From contig JAIECC010000358.1 of assembly GCA_029068665.1 (NCBI GenBank), positions 1 to 7,455 on the forward strand: a stretch of DNA of 7,455 nucleotides, in the 5' to 3' direction. Below the pieces are notes generated by a model. It saw nothing but the letters and a program-made list of their open reading frames with translations. It did not search any database and was not told where the DNA came from. Below are positions 6,231 through 7,455 of this stretch, one piece after another (the stretch's first letter is position 1; every line of letters starts with the position of its first letter). The position numbers and the translations under genes were made by a program. Source of the stretch: Lachnospiraceae bacterium (GTDB taxonomy: Bacteria > Bacillota > Clostridia > Lachnospirales > Lachnospiraceae).

Positions 6231-7433
6231 TTGAGATACTATAGCTTACAGGCTGAAGTGGACTTAGATGCCATTCGGCATAATATAATAGAAATGAAAA
6301 AACATATCCGGCCGGAGACGAAGCTGATGGCAATTATTAAAGCGGATGCTTACGGGCATGGAGCAGTAGCGGTGGCAAAGGCATTGGAGAATCAGGCGGA
6401 TTATTACGGAGTAGCTCATGTGTCAGAGGCAGAAGAACTGCGGGAATACGGAATTCAAAAACCGATTCTGATTCTGGGTTACAGTGATCCGGAGGAATTT
6501 CCGGATTTGATTCAGAACAATATTACAGTTACGATATTTCGGCTGGAGGATGCCTGCCGGTTATCAGAACTGGCAGTGAATCGGAAGCAAAGGGTAAAAG
6601 TACATATTAAAATTGATACGGGAATGAATCGTATTGGATTTCCCTGCAGCCGGGAGGCAATAGAAGCGATTAAGAAAATTGTGACGTTGCCGGGGTTAGA
6701 GGTGGAAGGTATCTTTACTCATTTTGCAAAGGCGGATGAACGGAATAAGTCCTCTATGGAACAGCAGTTAAATCAATTCCGCTATATGCTGGGAACCTTA
6801 GAAGAAGAAGGTGTGACTTTTCCTCTTCGTCATGGGGCCAATAGTGCGGCGATTATCGAGGCAGGAGATCTGGGGCTGGACATGGTCCGCTCCGGTATCA
6901 GTACTTACGGACTGTATCCTTCCCCGGAGGTGGATCATACAGCAGTGAATCTGATACCTGCCATGTCTCTGCGCAGCCATGTGATCCATATAAAAACAGT
7001 ACCGGCAGGAGAAGGTATAGGATATGGATGGACCTATACCACAAAGAAGGAAACCAGAATTGCAACGATTCCTGTAGGTTATGCAGACGGCTATCGTCGG
7101 GCATTGTCCAATAAAGGCAGGGTTCTGATTCACGGAGTGGCGGCACCTGTAATCGGCCGGGTATGCATGGACCAAATGATGGTAGATGTGACTCATATCC
7201 CCCAGACAGCAGTGGGGGATGTTGTGACCCTGTTTGGAAGGGATGGAGAAGTCTTTTTGCCGGTAGAGGAACTGGCGGAGGCTGCTTTTAGCTTTCATTA
7301 TGAATTTGTTTGCGGGATTTCTCATCGGGTTCCCAGGATTTACAGTTGGAACGGAAAGAAGGCCGCAGTGTTGGATTATTTAAAAAAGGAACCCTATTGT
7401 CGGTATCCGGACCGGGGAAGCAGTGACAGATAA
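6231..7433 (+). CDS. alr: Alanine racemase
   Basis: This PLP-dependent enzyme interconverts L- and D-alanine and supplies D-Ala for peptidoglycan stem peptides; it is cytosolic and a homodimer in the family. The N-terminal barrel has the PLP lysine Lys37 in AIIKADAYGHG (34-44). KIDTGMNRIGF (127-137) supplies the lysine usually carbamylated (Lys127) and its partner Arg134. HGANSAA (201-207) and RSGISTYGLYP (220-230) form PLP-phosphate and substrate surroundings. The C-terminal beta domain carries the second catalytic base Tyr265 in GIGYGWTY, then PVGYADGY (281-288), GRVCMDQMMVDV (309-320) and the closing CGISHRVPRIY (361-371). The protein is 400 residues, slightly longer than Bacillus-type enzymes because of a polar tail after the last motif. 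No key residue is missing. It starts at TTG, 23 nt after nnr, and probably shares its promoter. No terminator is visible in the 22 nt left after the stop. Confidence 0.97.
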   Translation: MRYYSLQAEVDLDAIRHNIIEMKKHIRPETKLMAIIKADAYGHGAVAVAKALENQADYYGVAHVSEAEELREYGIQKPILILGYSDPEEFPDLIQNNITVTIFRLEDACRLSELAVNRKQRVKVHIKIDTGMNRIGFPCSREAIEAIKKIVTLPGLEVEGIFTHFAKADERNKSSMEQQLNQFRYMLGTLEEEGVTFPLRHGANSAAIIEAGDLGLDMVRSGISTYGLYPSPEVDHTAVNLIPAMSLRSHVIHIKTVPAGEGIGYGWTYTTKKETRIATIPVGYADGYRRALSNKGRVLIHGVAAPVIGRVCMDQMMVDVTHIPQTAVGDVVTLFGRDGEVFLPVEELAEAAFSFHYEFVCGISHRVPRIYSWNGKKAAVLDYLKKEPYCRYPDRGSSDR

Positions 7434-7455
7434 AAAGAATTGAATACTCTGGATA

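Overview
The window looks like a piece of chromosome from a low-to-mid GC Gram-positive anaerobe of the Clostridia, most likely Lachnospiraceae. This is inferred from strong AGGAGG-type Shine-Dalgarno sites, TTGACA/TATAAT-like promoters, codon and residue style, and the gene set. It cannot be pinned to a genus by eye. The DNA is almost entirely coding, and I see no rRNA, tRNA, CRISPR array, insertion sequence or phage gene.

Region 1 (1-1094, + strand) holds the 3' part of a gene of unknown function, open at the left edge. Its product has a Lys/Glu/Pro-rich tract followed by a folded-looking C-terminal part. It overlaps by ATGA a 61-codon gene for a single-pass membrane peptide whose N-terminus resembles a bare sortase sorting signal. 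These are the only genes here that I cannot assign.

Region 2 (1095-2491) is a single-gene unit. It has a near-consensus promoter, a 13-bp palindrome at the predicted transcription start, an NADP-type isocitrate dehydrogenase gene (icd), and a strong bidirectional terminator. The same hairpin closes the convergent gene of region 3.

Region 3 (2505-4513, - strand) is an ABC-F ATPase of the YdiF type, a soluble translation factor, with its own extended -10 promoter and a short leader.

Region 4 (4573-7433, + strand) is a two-gene unit diverging from the ABC-F gene. It encodes the bifunctional NAD(P)HX epimerase/dehydratase (nnr) and alanine racemase (alr). A consensus promoter lies inside the longest open frame of nnr, so its start should be moved to a TTG at 4645. 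Both genes start at TTG behind the same AAGGAGGT ribosome-binding sequence. No terminator follows alr before the window ends, so the operon may continue.

Functionally this is mostly core metabolism: 2-oxoglutarate/NADPH supply, ribosome maintenance, repair of damaged nicotinamide cofactors, and D-alanine for peptidoglycan. I found no convincing evidence of a new multi-gene system. The most open questions are the left-edge gene pair and the icd operator-like palindrome.
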